Origin: Penium margaritaceum
Taxonomy: Eukaryota; Streptophyta; Zygnematophyceae; Desmidiales; Peniaceae
DNA: 39,225 nt
Reading direction: 5' to 3'
Assembly (NCBI GenBank): GCA_023375785.1
Contig: SZWC01018880.1
Location: forward strand, 6,443-45,667
In this document: positions 21,001 through 30,073 of the stretch, one piece after another
Numbering within the stretch: the first letter of the stretch is position 1
Layout of the letters: every line of letters begins with the position of its first letter
Notes under the pieces: generated by a model
Seen by the model: the letters and a program-made list of their open reading frames with translations, nothing else
Databases searched by the model: none
What the model was told of the DNA's origin: nothing
Program-made: the position numbers and the translations under genes

Positions 21001-22665
21001 GGGAAGCTCTCTCACAAGAGTTCACTAGTGTAGTTTTTTTATACCCCCCCACATACACCGCCTCATACACTCGCCTCATACACTTTCCCGTATTGGGGGG
21101 GGGGAGGAGACGGATTCGTCGACATCGCTTGGTCCATCCCCCCACCCCCCCTCCCCGGATTGTATATGGTGAGTGCATGAAGGAGTGTATGTGGTGGAAG
21201 TCCTGAGACGTACACTAGTGTATGTCTTACAACTTCCGGAAACTCTCTCACGAGAGTACATTAGTGTATTTTTTCCGTACCCCCCCAGATACACCGCCTA
21301 ATACACTCGCCTCATACACTTTCCCATATTGGGATGGGAGGGGAGACGGATCCGCTGACATCGCTCGGTCCACCCTCCCTCCCCCCAGGATTGTATATGG
21401 TGAGTGTATGAGGGAGTGTATGTGGTGGAAGTCGCGAGACGTATACTAGTGTACGTCTCGCGACTTCCGGGAGACTCTCTCACAAGAGTTTAATAGTGTG
21501 TTTTTTTCGTATCTCCCAACATACACCGCCTCATACACTCGCCTCATACACTTTCCCGTATTGGGGGAGGGGGAGACGGATCCGTGGACATCGCTCGTTC
21601 CATCCCCCCCCTCCCTCCCGGTTTGTATATGATGAGTGTATGAGTGAGTGTATGTGGTGGAAGTCGCGAGACATACACTAGTGTATGTCTCGCGACTTTC
21701 GGGACACTCTCTCACAAGAGTTCATTAGTGTATTTTTTTTGTACCCCCCCACATACACCGCCTCATACACTTTCCTGTATTGGGGGAGGGAGAGACGGAT
21801 TCGTCGACATCGCTCGGTCCATCCCCCCATCCCCCTCCTCCTCGGATTGTATATGGTGAGTGTATGAGTCAGTGTATGTGGTGGAAGTTGCGAGACGTAC
21901 ACTAGTGTACGTCTCATGACTTCTAGGAAACTCTCTCACAAGAGTTTATTAGTGTAATATTTTCGTATCCATCCACATACACCGCCTCATACACTCGCCT
22001 CAGACACTTTTCCATATTGGGGGGGAGGAGACGGTTCCGTCGACATCGCTCGCTCCATCCCCCCATCTCCCTCCCTCCCCGGATTGTATATGGTGAGTGT
22101 ATGAGGGAGTATATTTGGTGGAAGTCATGCGATGTACACTAGTGTACGTCTCGCGAATTCCGGGAAACTCTCTCACGAGAGTACAGTAGTGTATTTTTTT
22201 CGTACCCCTCCACATACATCGCCTCATACACTCGCCTCATACACTTTTCCGTATTGTGGGAGGGGGGAGACGGATTTGTCGACATTGCTCGGTCCATCCC
22301 CCCCCTCCTCTCCGGATTGTATATGATGAGTGTATGAGGGGGTGTATGTGGTGGAAGTCGTGAGACGTTCACTAGTGTATGTCTCGCGACTTCCGGGAAA
22401 CTCTCTCACAAGAGTTCATTAGTGTATTTTTTTTGTACCCCCCCCAACATACACCCCCTCATACACTCGCCTCATACACTTTCCTGTATTGGGGGGGGGG
22501 GAGACGGATCCGTCGACATCGCTCGGTCCATCCCCCCACTCCCCCTCCTCGGATTGTATATGGTGAGTGTATGAGGGAGTGTATGTGGTGGAAGTCGTGA
22601 AACGTACACTAGTGTACGTCTCGCGACTTCCGAGAAACTCTCTCACGAGAGTACATTAGTGTATA
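18095..22665. repeat. Satellite array, about 20 units of ~233 bp, each with a near-perfect palindrome
   Basis: Palindrome centres fall near 18180, 18410, 18650, 18886, 19117, 19350, 19586, 19822, 20053, 20273, 20510, 20741, 20979, 21216, 21447, 21679, 21903, 22140, 22373 and 22610: 20 units with spacing 220-240 bp and mean about 233. Each unit contains GGAAGTCGCGAGACGTACAC followed by TA and its reverse complement, a T-rich tract, CTCATACACTCGC-type subrepeats, a G-run, ACGGATCCGT, GTCGACATCGCTCGGTCCAT and a C-run. The subrepeats on the two sides of the palindrome are themselves inverted, so most of a unit can fold back on itself. The many 60-90-residue frames (RETYTSVRLATS and similar) are translations of the repeat, not genes. 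Confidence 0.97.
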
Positions 22666-23213
22666 TTCGGTATAGGACATCAATCGAAAAAGACCCTCGC
22701 AGCCCAGACAACTCAATTCATGGTGCGCAAAGACAACTGGACAGTGATAGGTAAGTAAAGGTTGAACAAAAATGACAAGGTAGGAAAGTTGGTACATATT
22801 AGGTCACTTAATCTTCCACCATCTGTTTTTATTACATTAAACGATATATTTAAAACATAGTTATTTCTAGGAAATAGACAACTGTTGAAGGGAAACTTCT
22901 ATGAATGTTCCTAAGATGTCCACACAGCATGTACNTAGTGTATATTCGGTATAGGACATCGATCGAAAAAGACCCTCGCAGCCCAGACAACTCAATTCAT
23001 GGTGCGCAAAGACAACTGGACAGTGATAGGTAAGTAAAGGTTGAACAAAAATGACAAGGTAGGAAAGTTGGTACATATTAGGTCACTTAATCTTCCACCA
23101 TCTGTTTTTATTACATTAAACGATATATTTAAAACATAGTTATTTCTAGGAAATAGACAACTGTTGAAGGGAAACTTCTATGAATGTTCCTAAGATGTCC
23201 ACACAGCATGTAC
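22657..23213. repeat. ~277-bp segment duplicated around a single N
   Basis: 22657-22934 and 22936-23213 are the same sequence (TAGTGTATATTCGGTATAGG to CACAGCATGTAC) with one visible substitution (CATCAATCG versus CATCGATCG). The N at 22935 lies exactly at the junction. This is best read as an assembly join whose two ends overlap. Confidence 0.85.
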
Positions 23214-23255
23214 ACTGTAAAATGAGTGTACAATTCACAGGTGATTGGTCATAAA

Positions 23256-23262
23256 TGGAAGG
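23256..23262. repeat. Putative target-site duplication of the satellite-bearing insert, right
   Basis: TGGAAGG, partner of TGGGAGG at 17845-17851. Copia coding sequence continues from 23263. Confidence 0.6.
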
Positions 23263-24811
23263 GAAGATGACCGTGCGCCTGTTTCAAGACACACTTTACG
23301 TGCCTGACTTGGCAGCAAGCCTCCTATCAGTTGGGAGACTCAATGATAAAGGCCTCAAGGTGACCTTTGACACTGACAAAAACTGCAAAGTCTACACAAA
23401 AGAGGGCAAACTCACTGCCGTCGCACGACGCAAAGATCATCTCACCGTCCTCGACACAAAGCCGCCACCAACCACAAGCTCCAACTCTGCTCCTGAGATG
23501 GCGTTTGTCGCCACTGCCCCTACCACTGCCATAATTGCTGAGGTTCCACCTCAACTTCAGCCGACGACAGACTCAGCAGCCATGCTTTGGCTCCAGCGCC
23601 TTGGACATGTTGGACATCAAACATTGACTGCCATGGCCAGGAAAGGGCTGGTCCACGATCTTCCGCAGCTGTCTAACAAAACCCCTGATTGTCCATGTAC
23701 AGGTTGCCTTGCAGGCAAACAAACGAAGGAACCTTTTCCTTCCTACACAGAGCTCTCCACATCCAAGCCACTCGAACTACTACATATGGACCTCTGCTAC
23801 CTCAAGGAAAAGGCTATCGCAGACAAGCACTACTTCCTTGTGATTCTGGATGACTACACCCACTACGTGTGGGTTAAATTCCTCCGCTACAAATCTGAGG
23901 CACCAGATGTTATCATGTCCTGGATACGCGAAATTGAAAACCAGACAGAGGCTTCTGTCAAAACGATTCGCACAGACAATGGAGGAGAGTTTGTGAACAC
24001 CACCCTCAAACGCTTCTACACCTCCAAAGGGATTCAACACCAAACAACGGTGCCATATACCCCTCAGCAAAACGGCAAATCTGAGCGTACCCTCCTTGAC
24101 AGAGCACAGGCCATGCTTCACACTGCGGGATTCCCTGCAACCTTCTGGACTGAAGCCGTTGCTACGGCTGCCTACATCACCAATCGGCTCCCCACTAAAA
24201 GGTTGCCTGCAGGCACAGGCACACCCTACGAGGTTTGGGTTGGCCATCGGCCAAATGTCAGCTACATCAGGATATTTGGGTGCACCGCTTATGCTTGGAT
24301 CCAGCCACAAGACATAACCAAGCTGGGAGCCCATAACAAGAAAGCCTACCTTCTTGGCTATGAAGAAGGCGGCAACGCCTATCGCCTTTGGGACAATGAC
24401 ACCAAGAAGGTATTCCGCAGCAGGAGCGTCACCTTTGATGAATCTTTTCAGGACCGCTCCATTGCGGCCCAACCGCCGGCTCTCACACCATTGATCCGCA
24501 TGGACGACGTCACAGCCATCACCAACGTGCTTCAGAAGTTTTCTGTGGACCCCACTCCTGATGAGCATGAGGGTGTTCTCCCGTCCATTGTTCCTGCTGA
24601 ACACGTCTCACAGAAGCCGGCACCAGCTCTGGTTGACCTTCTTGCTACACAGGATCTACCACCATTACCACCTCCTCCTCGTCGATCTGCGTGCATCGCT
24701 GCTTCCTCCTGTCTTCTCACTGCTGACGATGACACGTGCATCGCACTTGTGACCCAAATTGTCGATCCCACCAGCTACCGGGATGCACTCAGCCGCCCTG
24801 AAGCTGCTTAG
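23263..24811 (+). CDS. Copia Pol, part 2: end of protease, integrase, linker
   Basis: Integrase inserts the element cDNA into host DNA. The frame is open for about 515 codons. It begins with the protease C-terminus (TLYVPDLAASLLSVGRLND), then the pre-integrase zinc-binding region (LQRLGHVGHQ ... CPCTGCLAGKQ). The integrase core has all three catalytic residues: HMDLCYL, RTDNGGEF and NGKSERTLL. The copia C-terminal motif YIRIFGCTAYAWIQPQ and the KAYLLGYEEGGNAYRLW segment follow, then a Pro/Ser-rich linker. It stops at TAG 24809-24811, where the family would have a sense codon before Trp (AA-stop-WHAAVEEF), so this is a nonsense mutation at the start of the reverse transcriptase domain. The minus-strand frame over 23780-24604 is its shadow. 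Confidence 0.92.
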
Positions 24812-25800
24812 TGGCACGCTGCCGCTGTTGAAGAATTTAAGCAGCTCCAGAAGCAGCACACCTGGACACTCGTTCCTTGCCCCTCCAACGCTCCTGTTGT
24901 CACGTGTAAGTGGGTTTTCAAGACGAAACTTGATGCTAATGGCGACCCCTGCAGGTACGAAGTGCGCCCGGTTGCCCGTGGTTATAGCCAGGTCCTTGGT
25001 GTCAACTACAGTGATACATTCGCTCCTGTGGCCAAGTGCAGCTCCATCCGCGTTATCTTGGCCTTGGCCGCCTCCAACGCCTGGCACCTTCACCAGATGG
25101 ATGTCAAGTCTGCCTTCTTGAACGACGACCTTGACGAAACTGTCTACATGACCTAGCCTGAGGGATTTTTTGAGCAGGGGGGGAAGATCTGGTTTTTCTG
25201 CTTAACAAATCTCTCTATGGCCTCCAACAGGCTCCCCGCCAGTGGAACAAGAAGATCCACGAGTTCTTCTTGACTTAATATCTTCTCCGGCTGCACTCCG
25301 ATCACTCGGTGTATTTCCGCCATGGCCCTACACCTCTCGGCGTCATTCTTTACGTCAACGATCTTGATCATGGCCCTCTCTACCTGTGATTTCCACCTTC
25401 AAACAACAGCTCGCAATGACCTTTGAGATGTCAGATATGGGATAGCTAACTTACTATCTTGGCATCCAAGTGAACCAAGATATGTTCGCACCTGGCGTTC
25501 TTCTCTCACAGGCATCCTACGTGCAACGCATGGCCGACAAGTCTGGACTGGGCCAATCTGCACCACTCCCTTGGTGCAAAATCATGGGCTCACAAAGCCA
25601 CCAATGCCTGACATGTTAGCAACACCAGAAGATGCCAAACTGTACCCCAGCATGGTGGGGTCTCTTATGTATGCTTCTGTTGGTACGCGCCCTGATCTAT
25701 CTACGCAGTTGGCATCCTGAGTCAAGGATGCAAGGCACCAACCAAGGAGCACATCATTGCAGCCAAGAGGTGCATCCGCTACCTGCGTGGAACTCCTACC
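24812..25800 (+). pseudogene. Copia Pol, part 3: reverse transcriptase (inactivated)
   Basis: RNA-dependent DNA polymerase domain (RVT_2 type). Recognisable blocks are [79 protein letters not shown] and HSDHSVYFRHGPTPLGVILY. Lesions seen: TAG at 24809-24811 just before; TAG at 25154-25156 inside VYMT-stop-PEGF, where CAG is normal; a frameshift at the G-run 25177-25183; TAA after HEFFLT near 25276; and further stops after 25380. The catalytic YVDD box reads YVND, with AAC at 25357-25359 replacing the first metal-binding Asp codon. The copy cannot make an active enzyme. Confidence 0.9.
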
Positions 25801-26304
25801 ATGTCCATTCAATACATCAAGACCGATGGACCTCTCCTTACAGGATTTTGCGATGCTGACCTGTCAGGGGACCAGAGCAACAGCAGGTCAACCTCTGGTT
25901 ACGTTTTCAAAATAAATGGAGGACCAGTTTCATGGCGCTCCAAGAAACAATCTGTTGTAGCACTCTCGTCAACAGAGGCTGAGTACATCTCACAGAGCAA
26001 ATGCACCCGAGAAGCTGTATGGCTGCGAATGCTACTCGGGGAATTTGGCTTTGACCAACTGGAACCGACCACAATTTTCTGCGACAATCAAAGTGCTATC
26101 GCCTTGGCAGATGATCTCATTTTGCACGACAGGACGAAGCATGTCAAGCGCCAGTTCCACTATGTCAGAGATACTATGGCTGAAGGTGAAGTTGAAATGG
26201 TGTACGTGGAGACGAAAAGGCAAGAAGCGGACATCTTCACAAAATCACTTGATGGGAAACAACATACTGACTTCTGCATGCGCATGGGTCTCGTCTCTTG
26301 CTAA
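25801..26304 (+). CDS. Copia Pol, part 4: RNase H (open C-terminal frame)
   Basis: RNase H degrades the RNA strand during cDNA synthesis. The frame (167 codons, TAA stop) is uninterrupted and carries the active-site residues: GFCDADLSGD, VALSSTEAEYI, FCDNQSAIALA. The conserved RTKHVKRQFHYVRD and EADIFTKSL motifs end the domain. The ATG at 25801 lies inside Pol and is not a natural start; the domain is the C-terminus of the polyprotein, separated from upstream parts by the reverse transcriptase lesions. Confidence 0.9.
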   Translation: MSIQYIKTDGPLLTGFCDADLSGDQSNSRSTSGYVFKINGGPVSWRSKKQSVVALSSTEAEYISQSKCTREAVWLRMLLGEFGFDQLEPTTIFCDNQSAIALADDLILHDRTKHVKRQFHYVRDTMAEGEVEMVYVETKRQEADIFTKSLDGKQHTDFCMRMGLVSC

Positions 26305-26752
26305 CAGAGCCAACGCATGGAAATGACTTGCCCGCGGGGACACAGCACACTCGGTTCAGCAAGAGAGTCAAGACCCTGCCTGTCGCTAGCGAGGACCAAA
26401 GCACTGTGAACCCTCGCGGTACATTGACTCGTTGACCGAATGAGCATTCATTGTTTGACTGTTTGACTGCGAGAGTGAGTGGGGGGGGGGGGGGGGCAGC
26501 GATGGCACTCTGTAACCGTGGTTCTTTTTTTGAGACACAAAGTGAGGATGAGAGGAAAGGAACAGGTCCAACAGCTCTTCCTCGCAAACCCCAAAAATCC
26601 AATGCTCAAACCACAGTCCACCTACTCCTACAACTCTCATAACATCACTGAACTAAAAGGTGAAGGGGGGAGAATCTCTCAGTTGTGCCTGGACAAAATC
26701 ACAAAGCATGGTTTGCTATGACTTAGATGAGATTGGACCATAAAGGGGGGAA
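26305..26752 (+). other. Copia 3' untranslated region with polypurine tract
   Basis: Non-coding stretch between the RNase H stop and the 3' LTR. It contains a run of 16 G (26481-26496). The last bases before the LTR, AAAGGGGGGAA (26742-26752), are the polypurine tract that primes plus-strand DNA synthesis. Confidence 0.85.
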
Positions 26753-27478
26753 TGATGAAAAACCGGCATAGTTTGTGTCCAAACTCAATCTAGTCCTGAG
26801 CAAAAAGGGCAAGAGGGCTAGGGGAGAAATTGCCAGTTCCTCCCCTGACCCTCACCTTATCTATCCTACACTATCCTACCTCCTGCGACATTCCGGAGGC
26901 CAGGAGAGAGGGTAGTCCCATGCCTCCCCTGACCATGTGTACCTGTTATTCGAAGATGGACATGTGGAGGATCTACGTATATTACAGGAAGGTTTGCGCA
27001 AGTTCTGGAAGTGGTACAACATGAAAGCAAGGACGGAAAGAAGCAAGGACCGGACGTGCCAGCATGGCAGGACGGAGCGAGAGCGACGCTACTGCTGTCC
27101 GGTCACCCCTGACCGAGGCGTCAGCCCCTCCAGCGCTTGGAAGCGGAATTCCAGTGCGAGTAACAAGGTGACCGGACTACCGGCACTTGTAGTTCTGTAG
27201 CGATAGCCAGAACCGGCACTATTAGTCATTTGACTTGCACGTTCTCATTTCTTAATGAAATCGGTTGATTCCTTTGCCATTGATTCGTCTGAACACTTGA
27301 CTTGTGTTCCAGCTTGTCTTGTCACGCAATTCAGGCGTGTGTTACTTGGGCCCACGACAGATGCTTGACGGATTGTAAATTCAGACAACTCAAGCAGTGA
27401 AGCAGAAGCAGATCTAGCAGAAGCATGACTTATTGACCTGTCAGGCATTCAAGAGACTGGGAATCCGTTTTTCTAACA
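26753..27478 (+). repeat. 3' LTR of copia element 1
   Basis: 726 bp, TG...CA termini. It differs from the 5' LTR by 11 substitutions and one extra T near the end by my count. Confidence 0.97.
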
Positions 27479-27483
27479 ACTTA
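27479..27483. repeat. Target-site duplication of copia element 1, right
   Basis: ACTTA, identical to 15427-15431. Confidence 0.9.
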
Positions 27484-27908
27484 CACATCTTGTTTGATCA
27501 TAAGACCTATGTTGAAAACAAAAAACTTAGTTTTATCTATTCACATAAATTACTCGAAGTGTTTGGGTTATGTTTTTTGCGCTGGCACCTGCCGGGCCCC
27601 GCGGTAGCGGGGCCTGGCAGGTTCCCTTTTGACACATGGGGAGTGTTAAACTCCCCACAAACCTCACACAAACCTCCACAAAAACTATCACAAATCTCGA
27701 GTTTCATGGGTTTGTGATACTTGGTGGATGAGGTCCATGTCATGCGTCGACGATGCATGACATGGTACCTCGACATGGTTTTTTTTTCCCTTTTGTTGTT
27801 ACAGGCGTGACGGTCGCGGCATCAGATGGGTAGTTGGGGAAATTTCCGGTAGACGGTGGGGGGATGAGTTATTTTGTTAAAAAAACTGGGTACATTTGAC
27901 TTGTACTC
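27484..27908 (-). repeat. Dispersed repeat X, copy B, second part
   Basis: Continues copy B after the copia insertion and aligns, reverse complement, with about 4287-4672 of copy A: CATGGGGAGT, ACAAACCTCA, CTATCACAAA, TTTGTGAT-TTG-GGATGA, TGTCATGCGT-GACG and the GATGAGTTATTTTGTT end. It includes a strong hairpin at 27588-27621 not seen in copy A. The right end abuts gypsy integrase coding sequence. Confidence 0.7.
27588..27621. repeat. GC-rich hairpin, 15-bp arms
   Basis: CCTGCCGGGCCCCGC, loop GGTA, GCGGGGCCTGGCAGG; the arms pair fully with one G-T wobble. It lies inside repeat X copy B. It may be a small independent insertion or an internal structure of the repeat. Confidence 0.75.
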
Positions 27909-27917
27909 TAATGTCTT

Positions 27918-28690
27918 TCCCAGGCTGATAGGATATTGAGCAGGCCAATAAGGCACTCAAACAACTACCTTGAAAGCCGTACAAGCCGTGTGGCACTCAC
28001 TAGGTCATCAAGTTTCCGGCTGCCGAGCTCGCATTCAACTCCACGACCTTCTCAGAATTGGAAAGACATCCCTTTGAGATGATTTACAACAAACTACTCG
28101 CAACTCTAACAGGTTTTGTAGAGGTTGAGAAACATACAAATAGTCAACATCAAACAGCAAGATTTCTGAAGCATTTGAAATAAGACTCGCATGGAGTCCA
28201 CAAAGATACAAGCGATGATGAAGAGAGAGGCTGAAAGGCATAGGAAAAACACCAAGTTCCATGTCAATGATCGCATCCTACTCATCTCATGGAACATCAA
28301 GTTGTAAGGACAATACTTCTAAGCTCAAGCCTTAGTGATTGGGCAGTTTGCAATAAAAGAAATGAGGACACCAATCTTTGCAATGCCTTGCCTTCCTAAA
28401 AACATGGATATCCACTTGGTGTTCCACGTTGGCAAAATCAAACTCGATCGGGTCCCAAGTGAGCACTTCCTTGGCAGAGACGCGTATCCGGCACCACTTA
28501 CCGAAACGGAGGACGGCACGGAGTACGAAGTCGAAGACATTGTTGGGAACTGGCAAAGGAAAGGTGACAGGGTATCTCGTCGAGTGGCAAGGCTACGTTG
28601 CTTTGCACAACTGGGAAGCCATCCGACAACCTACAAGATGTCGATCTATAGACCGATGGTCATTTTGACCCATATCAACCTACAATGCAT
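27918..28690 (+). pseudogene. Ty3/gypsy chromovirus remnant, part 2: integrase C-terminal half and chromodomain
   Basis: Continues the element broken at 15083. Blocks in order are: IEQANKALKQLP (about 27936-27970, after a degraded HPQTDG); AAELAFNSTTFSELERHPFE and MIYNK (about 28020-28092); REAERHRKNTKFHVNDRILL (about 28226-28280), typical of the integrase C-terminal domain; MDIHLVFHVGKIKLDRV (about 28405-28450); and a chromodomain read in two frames, YEVEDIVGNWQRKG then YLVEWQGYVALHNWEAI (about 28524-28625). The chromodomain places it among chromoviruses, whose integrases use it to bind modified histone tails. Several stops and at least two frameshifts make it a relic. Its LTRs were not found. 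Confidence 0.8.
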
Positions 28691-29139
28691 AACGCGCTAG
28701 GACGTTATGTCCTTAACGTACATGAGTCCTTAAACATTGCGTGCGGACATTTTTACGTTTGCATTAATGGCCCACCACACGTTGAACTCTCTAGCTTTAC
28801 AACGTCTGGCTGCAGGCTTCTTGGCCACCTGTCCAGACCTCCAATGTTTTGTTTGAAACGATTTGACGGGCTCGACCACTTTCCAGAAGTGTCGACAGAT
28901 ATGTCAGAAACTCTATCAATCTTTAAAGGCTATTTGGTGGACTTATTGACAATGCTAGAATTTTGTAACAATGTGCCTTGATATTCTCAAAACCACCTAA
29001 CGTCTCTGTCGAGTTTCTCAAAGCAACCCCTCACGATGTTGTATCACATGCATCGCTCCACTCGAGCGTCCAAGATCCTAAGTATTCCTCATTCTTCTTT
29101 CTGCTCTGCTATACATGCACCCGATAGTCCCGACTATTT
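28691..29139. other. Unassigned spacer
   Basis: Non-coding by inspection; it may contain the unrecognised 3' end of the gypsy element. Confidence 0.3.
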
Positions 29140-29780
29140 TGATGTGATTCGTCCCCTTCTGTTTGTATAGCTGCCGGTGACCACTCGACCATGTCCATGC
29201 TCGTGCACATCCCTCATGCGGACTGAGCTGGCATCGGAGTACCAACATGTGGTGGCTTTATTCACTGACAGCTGCCAGCCAATTGCCATGACGTCCCCGG
29301 TGCCTGCTGTGGTGCTCTACAGTTTTTTTCTGCAGTCGTTACAGTTTTCTTGGTTAATTGGCTCTGGAGTCCGATTTTCATGTCCTGTATTGTGTTTCCA
29401 TTGACCAATGTTGGACCTATGGATGTGACGAGTTGTAGCGTCCTCCTTGAGATTTTGCATCTATAGGTTCAGACGGTATTACGTTTGGATGCATGCATGC
29501 AAAGATACGGCCAAAACATTGATTTTGGACCGGTTGTTTGACAAACTGACACTATCGCATGTGTCACCCGCTGTGCGCCGCGGCAGGTATTCATGTTGTG
29601 TGCTTGTAAGTTTTCATTATTCTCTGTATCACCAAGCTCTGGGAGCTTATGAGACTTTGCACGTCTCCCTAGCCTAACCATTGTTGTTCCATGCACCTCC
29701 TTCCTTGCTAGTGCGTCAGCTGATTGGACCATGTCGCCAAGTTAGCGGCGGCAAGGCTAGGAAGCTTCTCAACAATTTCT
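29140..29780 (+). repeat. 5' LTR of copia family 2 element
   Basis: Aligned by eye with 5687-6312 and 36887-37369. It starts near TGATGTGATTCG and ends near ACAATTTCT. The left end is uncertain by about 5 bp. Confidence 0.75.
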
Positions 29781-29782
29781 TG

Positions 29783-29794
29783 TGGTATCAGAGT
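29783..29794 (+). promoter_or_regulatory. Primer-binding site for initiator tRNA-Met
   Basis: TGGTATCAGAGT, 11 of 12 identical to the canonical site, 2 bp after the 5' LTR. Confidence 0.8.
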
Positions 29795-30073
29795 AGCGAG
29801 GCATTCCTTCCTGAGCTACACAGCAGAGACGCTGTAGTGAGAGTCATAGGTAAAGCCACGGTAACCTCGTTGTAGCAGATTGTAGTAGCGACGACGCCCT
29901 TGTAACCGCATCATCACGCCACCACCACGGGACAGCAAAGAGTTACCCAACCCTCTCCAGCAGCAGCTCCAGCTGCTGATGTTGCGAAGGGGTCCGTGAA
30001 GCTTTCCACAAGCTTCACTCAGGTCGTACCTACCACCTCCTCCAAATGTGAGAGAGCGTAACTACCCCATATA

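Larger units (their letters stand above)
17852..23255. mobile_element. Satellite-bearing insert with imperfect terminal inverted repeats
   Basis: A 5.4-kb insert in the copia pol gene, delimited by in-frame restoration of the host coding sequence. Left end TATGGTTAATC and right end (reverse complement) TTTATGACCAATC align; both termini also carry TTGTACACT at the same distance, then AGG-AC-CAT-AGAA-GTTTCC matches further in, so imperfect terminal inverted repeats are likely. About 240 bp of unique left arm, about 4.57 kb of satellite and about 320 bp of unique right arm (duplicated around an N) make up the insert. It has no plausible transposase frame, so it would be non-autonomous. A second direct repeat, TGTACACTG at 17873-17881 and 23209-23217, lies just inside and is an alternative, less favoured boundary. 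The superfamily is unknown. Confidence 0.6.
15432..27478 (+). mobile_element. Ty1/copia retrotransposon, structurally complete, with a 5.4-kb internal insertion
   Basis: Boundaries are exact: 5' LTR 15432-16156 and 3' LTR 26753-27478, both starting TGATGAAAAACC and ending CTAACA, flanked by the duplication ACTTA. A primer-binding site follows the 5' LTR and a polypurine tract precedes the 3' LTR. Domain order is Gag, protease, integrase, reverse transcriptase, RNase H, which defines copia. The protease-integrase junction is interrupted by 17852-23255; without it the element would be about 6.6 kb. I count 11 substitutions and one 1-bp indel between the LTRs (about 1.5 percent), so insertion was fairly recent. 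Gag and integrase are open; reverse transcriptase is not, so the copy is not autonomous. Confidence 0.97.

Noticed and set aside
18095..22665. CRISPR-like array or a family of ~75-residue proteins (RETYTSVRLATS type)
   Set aside because: Units are contiguous tandem copies of 233 bp with no spacers, and the peptides are translations of the same repeat on both strands with arbitrary starts and stops.
17873..23217. TGTACACTG direct repeats (17873-17881, 23209-23217) as the target duplication of the satellite insert
   Set aside because: Using them leaves extra non-copia sequence and a stop codon in the healed frame. TGGRAGG at 17845/23256 restores ELGGKM exactly. GTAC-containing motifs in inverted ends also look like direct repeats by symmetry.
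23780..24604. 274-codon minus-strand open frame
   Set aside because: Antisense shadow of the intact copia integrase.
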